6,806 nt of DNA, taken from the NCBI GenBank assembly GCA_904501775.1, contig CAJGCJ010000104.1, positions 1-6,806 of the forward strand, written 5' to 3'. This DNA comes from an uncultured Bacteroidaceae bacterium (lineage in GTDB: Bacteria > Bacteroidota > Bacteroidia > Bacteroidales > Bacteroidaceae). Positions 6,541 through 6,806 of this stretch are shown piece after piece. Numbering within the stretch: the stretch's first letter is position 1; each line of letters opens with the position of its first letter. The translations under genes and the position numbers were made by a program. The notes beneath the pieces are model-generated. The model saw only the letters and a list, made by a program, of their open reading frames with translations. It was not told the origin of the DNA and did no database searches.

Positions 6541-6628
6541 GGTAGTTATATCGTTTTCGGCTGTAAACTGCACGAAAAGCAATAAAAAACTGCAAAAAAC
6601 AAAAAAAAAGAAAAATAATATTAAAAGT

Positions 6629-6662
6629 TTTGGGTGTATACAAATAAAAATTACTACTTTTG
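6629..6662 (+). promoter_or_regulatory. Bacteroidetes-type promoter of the debranching enzyme gene
   Basis: TACTTTTG at 6655-6662 matches the -7 consensus TAnnTTTG exactly. TTTG at 6629-6632 is a plausible -33 element, with 22 bases between, slightly longer than usual. Transcription would start near 6669, giving a leader of about 25 bases. An A-rich stretch lies just upstream. Confidence 0.7.
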
Positions 6663-6693
6663 GGTCACTTTACTTATTTTATAATCTAAAGCT

Positions 6694-6806
6694 ATGGGAT
6701 ATTTAAGATTCGACAAGACGTTAATGACGAACTTAGAAGAGTCGCTCCCTCGCGAGATATTGCGTACCAATAGGTCGGGTGCTTATAGCTGCTCTACCAT
6801 CATTGG
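6694..6806 (+). CDS. Glycogen debranching enzyme, N-terminal fragment
   Basis: Only the first 37 codons are in the window; the gene continues past the edge. The peptide starts MGYLRFDKTLMTNLEESL and continues with REILRTNRSGAYSCSTI, which I recognise as the conserved N-terminus of Bacteroidales amylo-alpha-1,6-glucosidase-type enzymes. The N-R-x-G-x-Y-x-x-x-T pattern is typical of the bacterial/archaeal debranching-enzyme N-terminal domain. The full enzyme hydrolyses alpha-1,6 branch points of glycogen in the cytoplasm; its catalytic domain lies outside the window. There is no signal peptide. Its own promoter and the terminator before it separate it from the envelope cluster, so it is probably functionally unrelated. 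No strong Shine-Dalgarno is visible. Confidence 0.85.
   Translation, partial: MGYLRFDKTLMTNLEESLPREILRTNRSGAYSCSTII

Larger units (their letters stand above)
6442..6693. other. Intergenic region with terminator, A-rich tract and promoter
   Basis: No gene is seen here. From left to right it holds a weak inverted repeat (CGTATTT 6448-6454 with AAATACG 6476-6482), the strong terminator, two direct copies of AAACTGCA (6565-6572 and 6587-6594), an A-rich tract (about 6581-6620) that may be curved DNA or an UP-like element, and a Bacteroidetes-type promoter. Confidence 0.7.

Overview
The window looks like Bacteroidales chromosome (Bacteroides/Prevotella-like). The evidence is four-part: BACON and Bacteroidetes-style Fn3 domains, weak or absent Shine-Dalgarno sequences, a TAnnTTTG-type -7 promoter box near the 3' end, and the N-terminus of the conserved Bacteroidales glycogen-debranching enzyme. 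All supported genes are on the + strand. GC content is moderate, with one clear dip inside the third gene.

Bases 1-193 are a gene-free leader. They hold a poor match to a -7 box, then a compact and possibly pseudoknotted RNA element (about 31-118) followed directly by a T tract. It could be an attenuator, a short RNA or the end of an upstream transcript.

Bases 194-6441 form a tight, probably co-transcribed cluster of five genes: an LPP20-like lipoprotein; an exported protein with an LPP20-like first half and a DUF5683-like membrane-associated second half; a 929-residue modular lipoprotein (carboxypeptidase-regulatory-like domain, four BACON domains, two Fn3-like domains, LamG-like domain); a secreted transglutaminase-like protein with a coiled-coil/proline-rich stalk; and a small acidic protein of unknown function. 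The first three gaps are 14, 16 and -4 bases, and the last is 12. The first four products all carry export signals, which suggests an envelope or cell-surface assembly. The acidic start of the large lipoprotein after its Cys suggests display on the outside of the cell. No function is proven by sequence alone.

Bases 6442-6693 are intergenic: a strong rho-independent terminator ends the cluster, and after an A-rich tract a good Bacteroidetes promoter drives the next gene. That gene, a glycogen debranching enzyme, is cut off by the window end.

The most unusual features are the structured leader, a long near-perfect inverted repeat inside the signal-peptide region of the second gene (945-999), an AT-rich mosaic patch in the LamG-like domain (about 4141-4380), and the uncharacterised cluster as a whole.
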